A stretch of DNA of 5,674 bases, from positions 1 to 5,674 of the forward strand of contig JAOPWK010000085.1 of the NCBI GenBank assembly GCA_025965735.1, given 5' to 3'. Below, one piece after another: positions 1-5,674 of the stretch. The notes under the pieces are model-generated. The model did no database searches and was not told the DNA's origin. It saw nothing but the letters and a program-made list of their open reading frames with translations. The position numbers and the translations under genes were made by a program. Every line of letters starts with the position of its first letter. Position 1 is the stretch's first letter. Source of the stretch: Frankiales bacterium. GTDB taxonomy: Bacteria; Actinomycetota; Actinomycetes; Mycobacteriales; SCTD01.

Positions 1-419
1 ACCAGGACGGCCGTCTCCCAGCCCTCCTGCTGCATCAGCTGCTCGACCGCCCGCATGCTCTGCAGCGTGTTGCGGCCCTCGGGCACGGCCAGCACGTCGA
101 CGTCCCGCTCGCGCAGGAACGCCGCACCGGCCTCCGCCTCGGTGGTGCGGTCTCCTGGCCGGCCGCCGCCGACGGTGACGACGACCGGCGCGACGCCGTC
201 CTCGTACAGCTCGCGGGCGTGCTGGAGCCGGGCCTTGAAGACCGAGCTGGGCCGGCCGTCGAACTGCGCGGCGCCGAGCACCACGATGACGTCGCTCTCG
301 GGCCGGTCGTCCTGGCGGGCGGTCCACCAGACGGACGCGGCCGTGCCGAGCAGCACGAGCAGGACGCCGAGGACGAGGGCCGTGACCAGGCGTCGGACCC
401 AGCGGAAGGCGAACAGCAC
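1..419 (-). CDS. YdcF/ElyC-like DUF218 family membrane protein (N-terminal 139 residues, 3' end beyond window)
   Basis: I translated this open frame by hand from the minus strand; it runs without a stop from a GTG at 419-417 to the window edge. The N-terminus (FRWVRR) is basic and is followed by a hydrophobic stretch at about residues 11-32, a likely signal anchor with the N-terminus inside and the domain outside. The DUF218 hallmarks follow: SDVIVVLGAAQFDGRPS (residues 42-58), FKARLQHARELY, VVVTVGGGRPGDRTTEAEA (about 79-96) and PEGRNTLQSM (113-122). The family includes E. coli YdcF, SanA and ElyC. Some members affect envelope or peptidoglycan integrity, but no reaction is established for this one. 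The GTG directly follows the ppdK stop TAG in the same frame, so no earlier start is possible. No Shine-Dalgarno is visible, which suggests coupling to ppdK translation. A start at the GTG of codon 22 would cut the membrane segment and is less likely. Confidence 0.88.
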   Translation of the reverse strand, partial: MLFAFRWVRRLVTALVLGVLLVLLGTAASVWWTARQDDRPESDVIVVLGAAQFDGRPSSVFKARLQHARELYEDGVAPVVVTVGGGRPGDRTTEAEAGAAFLRERDVDVLAVPEGRNTLQSMRAVEQLMQQEGWETAVL

Positions 420-3110
420 CTAGCGGGTGTCGCTGCTGTCGAGCGTCAGCGCGGCGCGCCCGGCCTCGAGCCGGGCCACGGGCACGCGGAACGGCGAGCA
501 GGAGACGTAGTCGAGGCCGGCCTCGGCGAAGAAGTGCACGCTGTCAGGGTCCCCGCCGTGCTCGCCGCACACACCGATCTTCAGGCCCGGCTTCGCGGCG
601 CGGCCCTCCTCCACGGCGATGCGCACCAGGCGGCCGATGCCCGCCCGGTCGATCGACTCGAAGGGGCTCACGCCGAAGACCCCCAGCTCGAGGTACTGGC
701 TGAAGAAGGAGGTCTCGACGTCGTCGCGGCTGAAGCCGTAGCCCATCTGCGTGAGGTCGTTGGTGCCGAAGGAGAAGAAGTCCGCGGACTCGGCGATCGC
801 CCCTGCGGTCAGCGCCGCGCGCGGGATCTCGATCATCGTGCCGATCAGCGCGTGCACGTCCTGACCGGTCTGCTCGGCGACCTCGCGCACGACCTGCTCG
901 GCCTCCTCGCGCACGATCTCCAGCTCCTGCACGGCCGACACCAGCGGCACCATCACCTCGGGCCGCGGGTCGAGCCCCTCGGCCAGCAGCGTCGCGGCGG
1001 CCTCGGCCAGCGCGCGCACCTGCACCGCGAACAGCCCGGGGATGACCAGGCCGAGCCGGACCCCGCGCAGGCCGATCATCGGGTTGGACTCGTGCAGCCG
1101 CCGGACGTGCTCCAGCAGCTTCTGCTGCTTCTCGTCGACAGGCTGCCCGGTCGCCTCCGCGACGGCCACCTCGACCTGCAGCTCGACGAAGTCGGGCAGG
1201 AACTCGTGCAGCGGCGGGTCCAGCAGGCGCACCGTCACCGGCAGGCCGTCCATGGCGCGCAGGATCCCCTCGAAGTCCTGCCGCTGCAGCGGGAGCAGCG
1301 CCGCGAGCGCTGCCTGCTGCTCCTCCGGCGAGTCGGCCAGCACCAGGTCCTCGACCATCTGGCGGCGCTCGCCGAGGAACATGTGCTCGGTCCGGCACAG
1401 GCCGATGCCCTGCGCGCCGAAGCGGCGGGCGCGCTCGGCGTCCTCAGGGGTGTCGGCGTTGGTGCGGACGCCCAGCACGCGGGTCGCGTCGGCGTGCGCC
1501 ATCAGCCGCTTCGCCGCCTGCACGAGGTCGTCGCCGTCGGCGACGGCGCGCTCGCCCTCGAAGAACTGCACGATCGGGCTCGGGATGACCGCGACCTCGC
1601 CGAGGAAGACGGCGCCCGAGGTGCCGTCGATCGACAGCACGTCGCCCTCGCGCACGACGACGTCCCCGACCGTGATGGTGCGCGCGTGCGCGTCGACCTC
1701 GAGCTCCTCCGCGCCGCAGACGCACGTCTTGCCCATGCCGCGCGCCACGACGGCGGCGTGGCTGGTCTTGCCGCCGCGGGCGGTGAGGATGCCCTGCGCG
1801 GCGATCATCCCGGCCAGGTCGTCGGGCGTGGTCTCGCGGCGCACCAGGATGACGGCCTCGCCGCGGGCGGCCTGCCGCACGGCCTCGTCGCTGTCGAAGA
1901 CCGCCTTGCCGACGGCCGCACCCGGGCTCGCCCCCATGCCGCTGGTCAGGGAGACGGCGTCGTCGGTGGACCCGAACTTCGGGAACATCAGCTGCGCGAG
2001 CTGGGCGCCGGTCACCCGCTGCAGCGCCTCGTCCATCGTGATGAGGCCCTCGTCCACCAGCTGCGTCGCGATGCGGAAGGCGGCACCGGCGGTGCGCTTG
2101 CCGACGCGGGTCTGCAGCATCCAGAGCTTGCCGCGCTCGATCGTGAACTCGATGTCGCACAGGTCGCGGTAGTGCTTCTCCAGCCGCTCCATGATGCCGA
2201 GCAGCTCGGCAAAGCAGGCCGGGTCGAGCTGCTCGAGGTCCTGCAGCGGCATCGTGTTGCGGATGCCGGCGACGACGTCCTCGCCCTGCGCGTTCTGCAG
2301 GTAGTCGCCGTAGAGGCCCTGCGCGCCGCTGCCGGGGTCGCGGGTGAAGCAGACGCCGGTGCCGGAGTCCATGCCGAGGTTGCCGAAGACCATGGAGCAG
2401 ACGTTGACGGCGGTACCGAGGTCGGACGGGATCCGCTCCTGGCGCCGGTAGAGCTTGGCCCGGTCGGTGTTCCAGCTGTCGAAGACGGCCCGCACCGCGA
2501 GGTCCATCTGGGCGCGCGGCTCCTGCGGGAACGGGGCGCCGGTCTGCTCCTGCACGATCTGCTGGAACCGGCGCACCAGCGCCTCGAGGTCGGCGGCGTC
2601 GAGGTCGAGGTCGTGCCTGGTGCCCTTCGCCTTCTTGGCCGCGTCGAGCTCGTGCTCGAACAGCTCGCCGTCGACGCCGAGCACCGTCTTGCCGAACATC
2701 TGCAGCAGCCGCCGGTAGGAGTCCCAGGCGAACCGGTCGCTGCCGGCCTGCTGCGCCAGCCCCGCGACGCTCTGGTCGTTGAGCCCGATGTTGAGGACCG
2801 TGTCCATCATCCCGGGCATGGAGAACTTCGCGCCGGAGCGGACGCTGACCAGCAGCGGGTCCTGCGCGTCGCCGAGCCGCTTGCCCATCGCCGCCTCCAG
2901 GGCGGCCAGGTGCTCGTCGACCTCCGCGGCCAGCTCGACCGGCACCTCGCCGGTCTGCAGGTAGGTCGTGCAGGCCTCGGTGGTGATCACGAACCCGGGC
3001 GGGACCGGCAGGCCGAGGACCGTCATCTCGGCGAGGTTGGCCCCCTTGCCGCCGAGCAGGTCCTTCATGTCCTTGCCGCCCTCGGCGAAGTCGTAGACGT
3101 ACTTCGTCAT
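420..3110 (-). CDS. ppdK: Pyruvate, phosphate dikinase (EC 2.7.9.1)
   Basis: Complete, 896 residues, close to the roughly 875-900 usual for bacterial PPDK. It interconverts ATP + Pi + pyruvate and AMP + PPi + PEP in the cytoplasm. Domains in order: an N-terminal ATP-grasp nucleotide-binding region (GGKGANLAEM at 20-29, SVRSGAKFSMPGMMDT at 89-104, TRDPGSG at 256-262, FTIERGKLWMLQTR at 322-335); the phosphohistidine swivel domain with TARGGKTSHAAVVARG (443-458), catalytic His451 and the neighbouring Thr449 that is the regulatory phosphosite in this family; and a C-terminal PEP/pyruvate TIM barrel with GLCRTEHMF (570-578), VRLLDPPLHEF (627-637), GTNDLTQMGYGFSRDD (782-797) and the catalytic Cys848 in GVCGEHGGDP. 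All key residues appear intact. The distinct PPDK pattern and N-terminus (YVYDFAEG) separate it from PEP synthase and PTS enzyme I. The ATG at 3110 has a GAGGAG site 9 bases upstream. It lies 39 bases after the propeller gene and its TAG abuts the next gene. Confidence 0.98.
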   Translation of the reverse strand: MTKYVYDFAEGGKDMKDLLGGKGANLAEMTVLGLPVPPGFVITTEACTTYLQTGEVPVELAAEVDEHLAALEAAMGKRLGDAQDPLLVSVRSGAKFSMPGMMDTVLNIGLNDQSVAGLAQQAGSDRFAWDSYRRLLQMFGKTVLGVDGELFEHELDAAKKAKGTRHDLDLDAADLEALVRRFQQIVQEQTGAPFPQEPRAQMDLAVRAVFDSWNTDRAKLYRRQERIPSDLGTAVNVCSMVFGNLGMDSGTGVCFTRDPGSGAQGLYGDYLQNAQGEDVVAGIRNTMPLQDLEQLDPACFAELLGIMERLEKHYRDLCDIEFTIERGKLWMLQTRVGKRTAGAAFRIATQLVDEGLITMDEALQRVTGAQLAQLMFPKFGSTDDAVSLTSGMGASPGAAVGKAVFDSDEAVRQAARGEAVILVRRETTPDDLAGMIAAQGILTARGGKTSHAAVVARGMGKTCVCGAEELEVDAHARTITVGDVVVREGDVLSIDGTSGAVFLGEVAVIPSPIVQFFEGERAVADGDDLVQAAKRLMAHADATRVLGVRTNADTPEDAERARRFGAQGIGLCRTEHMFLGERRQMVEDLVLADSPEEQQAALAALLPLQRQDFEGILRAMDGLPVTVRLLDPPLHEFLPDFVELQVEVAVAEATGQPVDEKQQKLLEHVRRLHESNPMIGLRGVRLGLVIPGLFAVQVRALAEAAATLLAEGLDPRPEVMVPLVSAVQELEIVREEAEQVVREVAEQTGQDVHALIGTMIEIPRAALTAGAIAESADFFSFGTNDLTQMGYGFSRDDVETSFFSQYLELGVFGVSPFESIDRAGIGRLVRIAVEEGRAAKPGLKIGVCGEHGGDPDSVHFFAEAGLDYVSCSPFRVPVARLEAGRAALTLDSSDTR

Positions 3111-3117
3111 GGGGCTT

Positions 3118-3147
3118 TGCTCCTCGGCCGCGGGACGGGTCGGAGCA
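3118..3147 (-). other. Small inverted repeat that could cover the ppdK ribosome binding site
   Basis: On the minus strand TGCTCC (3147-3142) and GGAGCA (3123-3118) are perfectly complementary over 6 bp, with an 18-base loop between them. The 3' arm includes GGAG of the ppdK Shine-Dalgarno sequence. The 5' arm begins 2 bases after the stop codon of the upstream propeller gene. This is not terminator-like: there is no U tract and the stem is short. In GC-rich DNA a 6-bp repeat can arise by chance, so a regulatory role is only a possibility. The remaining bases of the 3111-3149 spacer hold no promoter I can recognise. Confidence 0.3.
3120..3125 (-). promoter_or_regulatory. Ribosome binding site of ppdK
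   Basis: GAGGAG on the minus strand, separated by 9 bases from the ATG at 3110-3108. It is the only strong Shine-Dalgarno match at any gene start in the window, and it fixes the ppdK start. It fits a highly translated enzyme that is not dependent on simple stop/start coupling. Confidence 0.8.
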
Positions 3148-3149
3148 GG

Positions 3150-4130
3150 TTACCGGCGGGTGTACCGCCGCCGACGCACGGCGCCCCGGACGACGAGCAG
3201 CAGCGCGAGCAGCAGTCCCCCGCCGACGACGTACGGGACCCGGCTGGACGGGGCGAGCCGGTCCACCGGCGGCGCCTCCTCGGCGAGCTCCGCACGCGCC
3301 ACGGGAACCCGGTGCACCGGCGTGCCGGCGCCCTCGGTGCTCAGCAGGACGGCGCTGCCGTCGGCGGTGTAGGCCAGCCCCTCCCCCTGCCGGCTCTCCG
3401 GCAGCGCCGTCACGGTCGGCTTGCCGGCGAAGGCCCCTGCCACGTCGTCGCCCTCGACCTCCCACTCGTAGAGGTCGGTGTAGGTGCGCAGCGCGACGTG
3501 GGAGCCGTTCGGCGCGATGTCGCCGGCCGTCACGAGGAGCTGGGCGAGCCCGCCGATGCCGGGCCCGCCGGGGGTGCCGGTCGGCTCGAGCCGGACCGAC
3601 CCGACCCTCTCCAGCACGTTCGGGCCATCCGGGTCCAGCGTGGTCGGCGCGGCGTAGACGAGCGCGCCGCCGGACAGCGGCTTGGTCACGACGTACAGGC
3701 GCCCGGTGCGCGGGTGCACGAGCAGCGCCTCGGCGTCACCCGGCCCGTCCGGGTAGCGCAGCCGGAAGCTGGTCGGCGGCTCCGTCGTCACCCGCTCCCG
3801 CGAGGTCGGCTCCGGCTCGCGCACCCGGTGGACGAGCAGGCCGAGGTCGCGACGGGCGTTGTTGTCGCCGATGTCGCCGAGCCACAGGCTGCTGACGCCG
3901 TCCTCGTCCGGTCCGCGCGCCATGTCCTCCCAGTCGCGCGCCTGCACGTCCGGCAGCGCGTAGACGGTGCGGGTGCGGCCCGTCGAGGTGTCGACCGCGA
4001 AGAAGCGCGCCTCGTCCCCCGAGTCGTTGTGCGTGTAGACGATCCCCGGCGAGGTGGCCGAGGCCAGGCCGCTGGACTCGCTGATCCGCGGGTCCTGCAG
4101 GACGAAGGCGACGACCGCTTCGGCGAACAA
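3150..4130 (-). CDS. Uncharacterised beta-propeller-like protein with C-terminal membrane anchor
   Basis: 326 residues, function unknown. The first part has motifs of a bacterial propeller family often annotated only as WD40-like or hypothetical: PRISESSGLA (14-23), YTHNDSGDEARFFAVD (32-47), DWEDMA (66-71) and LWLGDIGDN (82-90). Later blade-like repeats are DAEALLVHPRTGRLYVVTK (132-150), GDIAPNGSHVALRTYTDLY (203-221) and QGEGLAYTADGSAVLLSTEG (248-267). The many conserved Asp residues could bind metal, but this is inference. The C-terminus has one hydrophobic helix at about 299-315 followed by an Arg-rich tail (RGAVRRRRYTRR), so it is probably anchored with the tail in the cytoplasm. There is no convincing N-terminal signal peptide. 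The start is TTG at 4130, one base after the upp stop. The in-frame stretch upstream holds no ATG, GTG or TTG before a TGA at 4199-4197, and no ATG or GTG follows until about codon 70, beyond the first conserved motifs. No Shine-Dalgarno is visible. The stop is TAA at 3152-3150. Confidence 0.88.
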   Translation of the reverse strand: MFAEAVVAFVLQDPRISESSGLASATSPGIVYTHNDSGDEARFFAVDTSTGRTRTVYALPDVQARDWEDMARGPDEDGVSSLWLGDIGDNNARRDLGLLVHRVREPEPTSRERVTTEPPTSFRLRYPDGPGDAEALLVHPRTGRLYVVTKPLSGGALVYAAPTTLDPDGPNVLERVGSVRLEPTGTPGGPGIGGLAQLLVTAGDIAPNGSHVALRTYTDLYEWEVEGDDVAGAFAGKPTVTALPESRQGEGLAYTADGSAVLLSTEGAGTPVHRVPVARAELAEEAPPVDRLAPSSRVPYVVGGGLLLALLLVVRGAVRRRRYTRR

Positions 4131-4131
4131 C

Positions 4132-4764
4132 TCAGACGACGCCGTAGAGCCGGTCGCCCGCGTCGCCCAGCCCGGGGTGGATGTAGCCCTTCTCGTTCAG
4201 CCGCTCGTCGACGCCGGCGCAGACGAGGGTGACGCCCTGGCCCGGGAAGCGCGCCTCGACGGTCGCGATGCCCTCCGGCGCGGCCAGCAGGCAGATCGCG
4301 GTGATGCTTCGGGCGCCGCGCTCCACGAGCAGCTCGAACGTCGTGACCAGCGTCCCGCCGGTGGCGAGCATCGGGTCGAGCACGAAGACCTCGCGGCCGG
4401 ACAGGTCCTCGGGCAGCCGGTTGGCGTACGCCGTCGCGAGCAGCGAGGTCTCGTCGCGCAGCATGCCGAGGAAGCCGACCTCGGCCGTCGGCAGCAGCCG
4501 GGTCATGCCGTCGAGCATCCCGAGACCGGCGCGCAGGACCGGCACCACGAGCGGCAGCGGCTTCGCGAGCCGGACGCCTGTGGCCACCGCCACCGGCGTC
4601 GTCACCTCGACCGGCTCCACCGCCACCGACCGCGTCGCCTCGTACGCCAGCAGCGTCACCAGCTCGTCGGCCAGCCGGCGGAAGGTCGGCGAGTCGGTCC
4701 GCTCGTCGCGCAGCGCGGTCAGCTTGTGCGCGACCAGCGGGTGGTCGACGACCAGCGTGCGCAC
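4132..4764 (-). CDS. upp: Uracil phosphoribosyltransferase (EC 2.4.2.9)
   Basis: Complete, 210 residues, the usual length for bacterial Upp. It makes UMP and PPi from uracil and PRPP in pyrimidine salvage, in the cytoplasm. The N-terminus matches the family pattern (VVDHPLVAHKLTALRDERT, residues 5-23). PVLRAGLGMLDGM (75-87) follows, then the PRPP-binding loop FVLDPMLATGGT (127-138), and the uracil-binding C-terminus GYIHPGLGDAGDRLYG (193-208). Nothing essential seems missing. The start chosen is GTG at 4764-4762, which overlaps the TAG of the upstream glycyl-tRNA synthetase gene by one base (TAGTG). It places the N-terminus exactly where family members begin. The open frame continues upstream to 4971, but that part encodes low-complexity Arg/Pro-rich sequence within the synthetase gene and is a shadow. 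No Shine-Dalgarno is evident, so translational coupling is likely. Confidence 0.97.
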   Translation of the reverse strand: MRTLVVDHPLVAHKLTALRDERTDSPTFRRLADELVTLLAYEATRSVAVEPVEVTTPVAVATGVRLAKPLPLVVPVLRAGLGMLDGMTRLLPTAEVGFLGMLRDETSLLATAYANRLPEDLSGREVFVLDPMLATGGTLVTTFELLVERGARSITAICLLAAPEGIATVEARFPGQGVTLVCAGVDERLNEKGYIHPGLGDAGDRLYGVV

Positions 4765-5674
4765 TACAGCGGGCCGAGCTTGTCGTGCAGGTAGCGCGGG
4801 ACCTGGTCCAGCGAGACCCGCTCCTGCGTCATCGCGTCGCGCTCGCGGATCGTCACCGCCTGGTCCTCGAGGGTCTCGAAGTCGACGGTGACGCAGTACG
4901 GCGTGCCGACCTCGTCCTGGCGGCGGTAGCGGCGGCCGATCGCGCCGGCGTCGTCGAAGTCGACGTTCCACTCGCGGCGCAGCTTCGCGGCCAGGTCGCG
5001 GGCCACCGGCGACAGGTCGGCGTTGCGGGACAGCGGCAGCACGGCCGCCTTGAGCGGGGCGAGCCGCGGGTCGAGCTTGAGCACGACGCGCTTGTCGACA
5101 CCGCCCTTGGCGTTCGGGGCCTCGTCCTCCGTGTAGGCGTCCAGCAGGAAGGTCAGCGCGCAGCGGTCGACCCCGGCTGCGGGCTCGATGACGTACGGCG
5201 TCCAGCGCTCGCCGCTCTCCTGCTCGAAGAAGTCCAGCGCGACTCCGGAGGCCTTGCTGTGCACCGTGAGGTCGTAGTCGCCGCGGTTGGCGATGCCCTC
5301 GAGCTCACCCCACTGCGAGCCGGTGAAGCCGAACTCGTACTCGATGTCGACGGTGCGCTTGGAGTAGTGGCTGAGCTTCTCCTTCGGGTGCTCGAACTGG
5401 CGCAGCTTGGCCGGGTCGATGCCGAGGTCGACGTACCAGGCGAAGCGCTCGTCGATCCACTTCTGGTGCCACTCCTCGTCCGTCCCGGGCTGGACGAAGA
5501 ACTCCATCTCCATCTGCTCGAACTCGCGGGTGCGGAAGATGAAGTTTCCGGGCGTGATCTCGTTGCGGAAGCTCTTGCCGATCTGGCCGATGCCGAACGG
5601 CGGCTTCTTGCGCGCGCTCTGCTGCACGTTCGCGTAGTTGATGAAGATGCCCTGCGCGGTCTCCGGCCGCAGGT
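4764..5674 (-). CDS. glyS: Glycyl-tRNA synthetase, alpha2 (single-chain) type, C-terminal part (EC 6.1.1.14)
   Basis: Partial: the frame is open to the window edge and supplies the last 302 residues. The enzyme charges tRNA-Gly, releasing AMP and PPi. Visible class II synthetase elements are LRPETAQGIF at the very start of the visible part, and motif 2 with its flank (GKSFRNEITPGNFIFRTREF, about 32-51, followed by EQMEMEFF). VDIEYEFGF and LEGIANRGDYDLTVHSKASG come next, then motif 3 around EPAAGVDRCALTFLLDAY (about 163-180), whose GVDR holds the class-defining Arg. The last part (VLKLDPRLAPLKAAVLPLS, GRRYRRQDEVGTPYCVTVD) is the C-terminal anticodon-binding domain, as in HisRS-like class IIa enzymes. 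This is the homodimeric form found in eukaryotes, archaea and many Gram-positives, not the GlyQ/GlyS tetramer. The stop TAG at 4766-4764 shares its last base with the upp start. An internal GTG at 5627 lies inside the catalytic core and is not a start. Confidence 0.96.
   Translation of the reverse strand, partial: LRPETAQGIFINYANVQQSARKKPPFGIGQIGKSFRNEITPGNFIFRTREFEQMEMEFFVQPGTDEEWHQKWIDERFAWYVDLGIDPAKLRQFEHPKEKLSHYSKRTVDIEYEFGFTGSQWGELEGIANRGDYDLTVHSKASGVALDFFEQESGERWTPYVIEPAAGVDRCALTFLLDAYTEDEAPNAKGGVDKRVVLKLDPRLAPLKAAVLPLSRNADLSPVARDLAAKLRREWNVDFDDAGAIGRRYRRQDEVGTPYCVTVDFETLEDQAVTIRERDAMTQERVSLDQVPRYLHDKLGPL

Noticed and set aside
55..423. A 122-codon plus-strand open frame at the left edge
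   Set aside because: It is a Ser/Arg/Thr-rich shadow. The opposite strand in this stretch encodes a clear DUF218-family protein with a membrane anchor and conserved motifs.
441..458. Lys448 in place of the Met often seen in the PPDK GGMTSHAA motif
   Set aside because: The catalytic His451 and regulatory Thr449 are intact, and from memory GGKTSHAA occurs in other bacterial PPDKs. It is probably a normal lineage variant.
3111..3149. Possible terminator or promoter in the propeller/ppdK spacer
   Set aside because: There are only 39 bases, mostly a ribosome binding site and a 6-bp inverted repeat. There is no U tract after a stem and no recognisable -10/-35 pair.
1444..3465. A 673-codon minus-strand open frame in a different phase, spanning the ppdK/propeller boundary
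   Set aside because: The translation is Arg/Ala/Gly/Pro-rich filler, and it overlaps well-supported ppdK and propeller coding sequence in another frame.
219..4232. A 1337-codon open frame on the plus strand, antisense to ppdK, the propeller gene and upp
   Set aside because: Its product is a low-complexity run rich in Arg, Ala, Gly, Leu, His and Asp with no recognisable domain. It crosses several real minus-strand genes. Long antisense frames of this kind arise in very GC-rich genes because stop codons are rare in the complementary phase.
4054..4891. Plus-strand open frames opposite upp and glyS (4054-4794 and 4229-4891)
   Set aside because: Compositionally biased translations with no domain, fully antisense to recognised genes.
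4765..4971. N-terminal extension of upp by about 69 codons
   Set aside because: It lies inside the glycyl-tRNA synthetase gene and encodes Arg/Pro-rich low-complexity sequence. Upp homologues begin at the VRTLVVDHPL region, which matches the GTG at 4764.

Overview
The window is GC-rich throughout. It uses GTG and TTG starts freely and encodes proteins of a typical high-GC actinobacterial style: an alpha2-type glycyl-tRNA synthetase, a Upp-type uracil phosphoribosyltransferase and a pyruvate, phosphate dikinase. An actinobacterium (Actinomycetes) is the best reading. I cannot place it in a family or genus from the sequence alone.

All five genes lie on the minus strand and fill almost the whole window. 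In transcription order (right to left) they are: the 3' two-thirds or so of a glycyl-tRNA synthetase gene (4764-5674, cut by the window edge); upp (4132-4764); an uncharacterised beta-propeller-like protein with a C-terminal membrane anchor (3150-4130); ppdK, complete (420-3110); and the 5' part of a YdcF/DUF218 membrane protein (1-419, cut by the window edge). The only noncoding DNA is a single base at 4131 and the 39 bases at 3111-3149. No promoter or terminator could be recognised, so the block reads as one co-transcribed run whose promoter lies beyond the right edge.

The junctions are the most distinctive sequence-level feature. Three of the four downstream genes start with GTG or TTG at 1-nt overlap, 1-nt gap or zero gap from the previous stop codon, with no visible Shine-Dalgarno sequence. 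This suggests termination-reinitiation. Only ppdK has an ATG with a good GAGGAG ribosome binding site, and that site lies in one arm of a small inverted repeat.

Functionally, GlyRS releases AMP and PPi, uracil phosphoribosyltransferase releases PPi, and PPDK can run in the direction that turns AMP + PPi + PEP into ATP + Pi + pyruvate. A shared pyrophosphate/energy-recovery theme is possible, but it is an inference from gene order. The two membrane-associated proteins (propeller and YdcF family) have no assigned function. I found no RNA genes, mobile elements, CRISPR arrays or repeats, and nothing that clearly represents a new defence or other exotic system. This is mostly housekeeping sequence with one unexplained conserved-looking protein.
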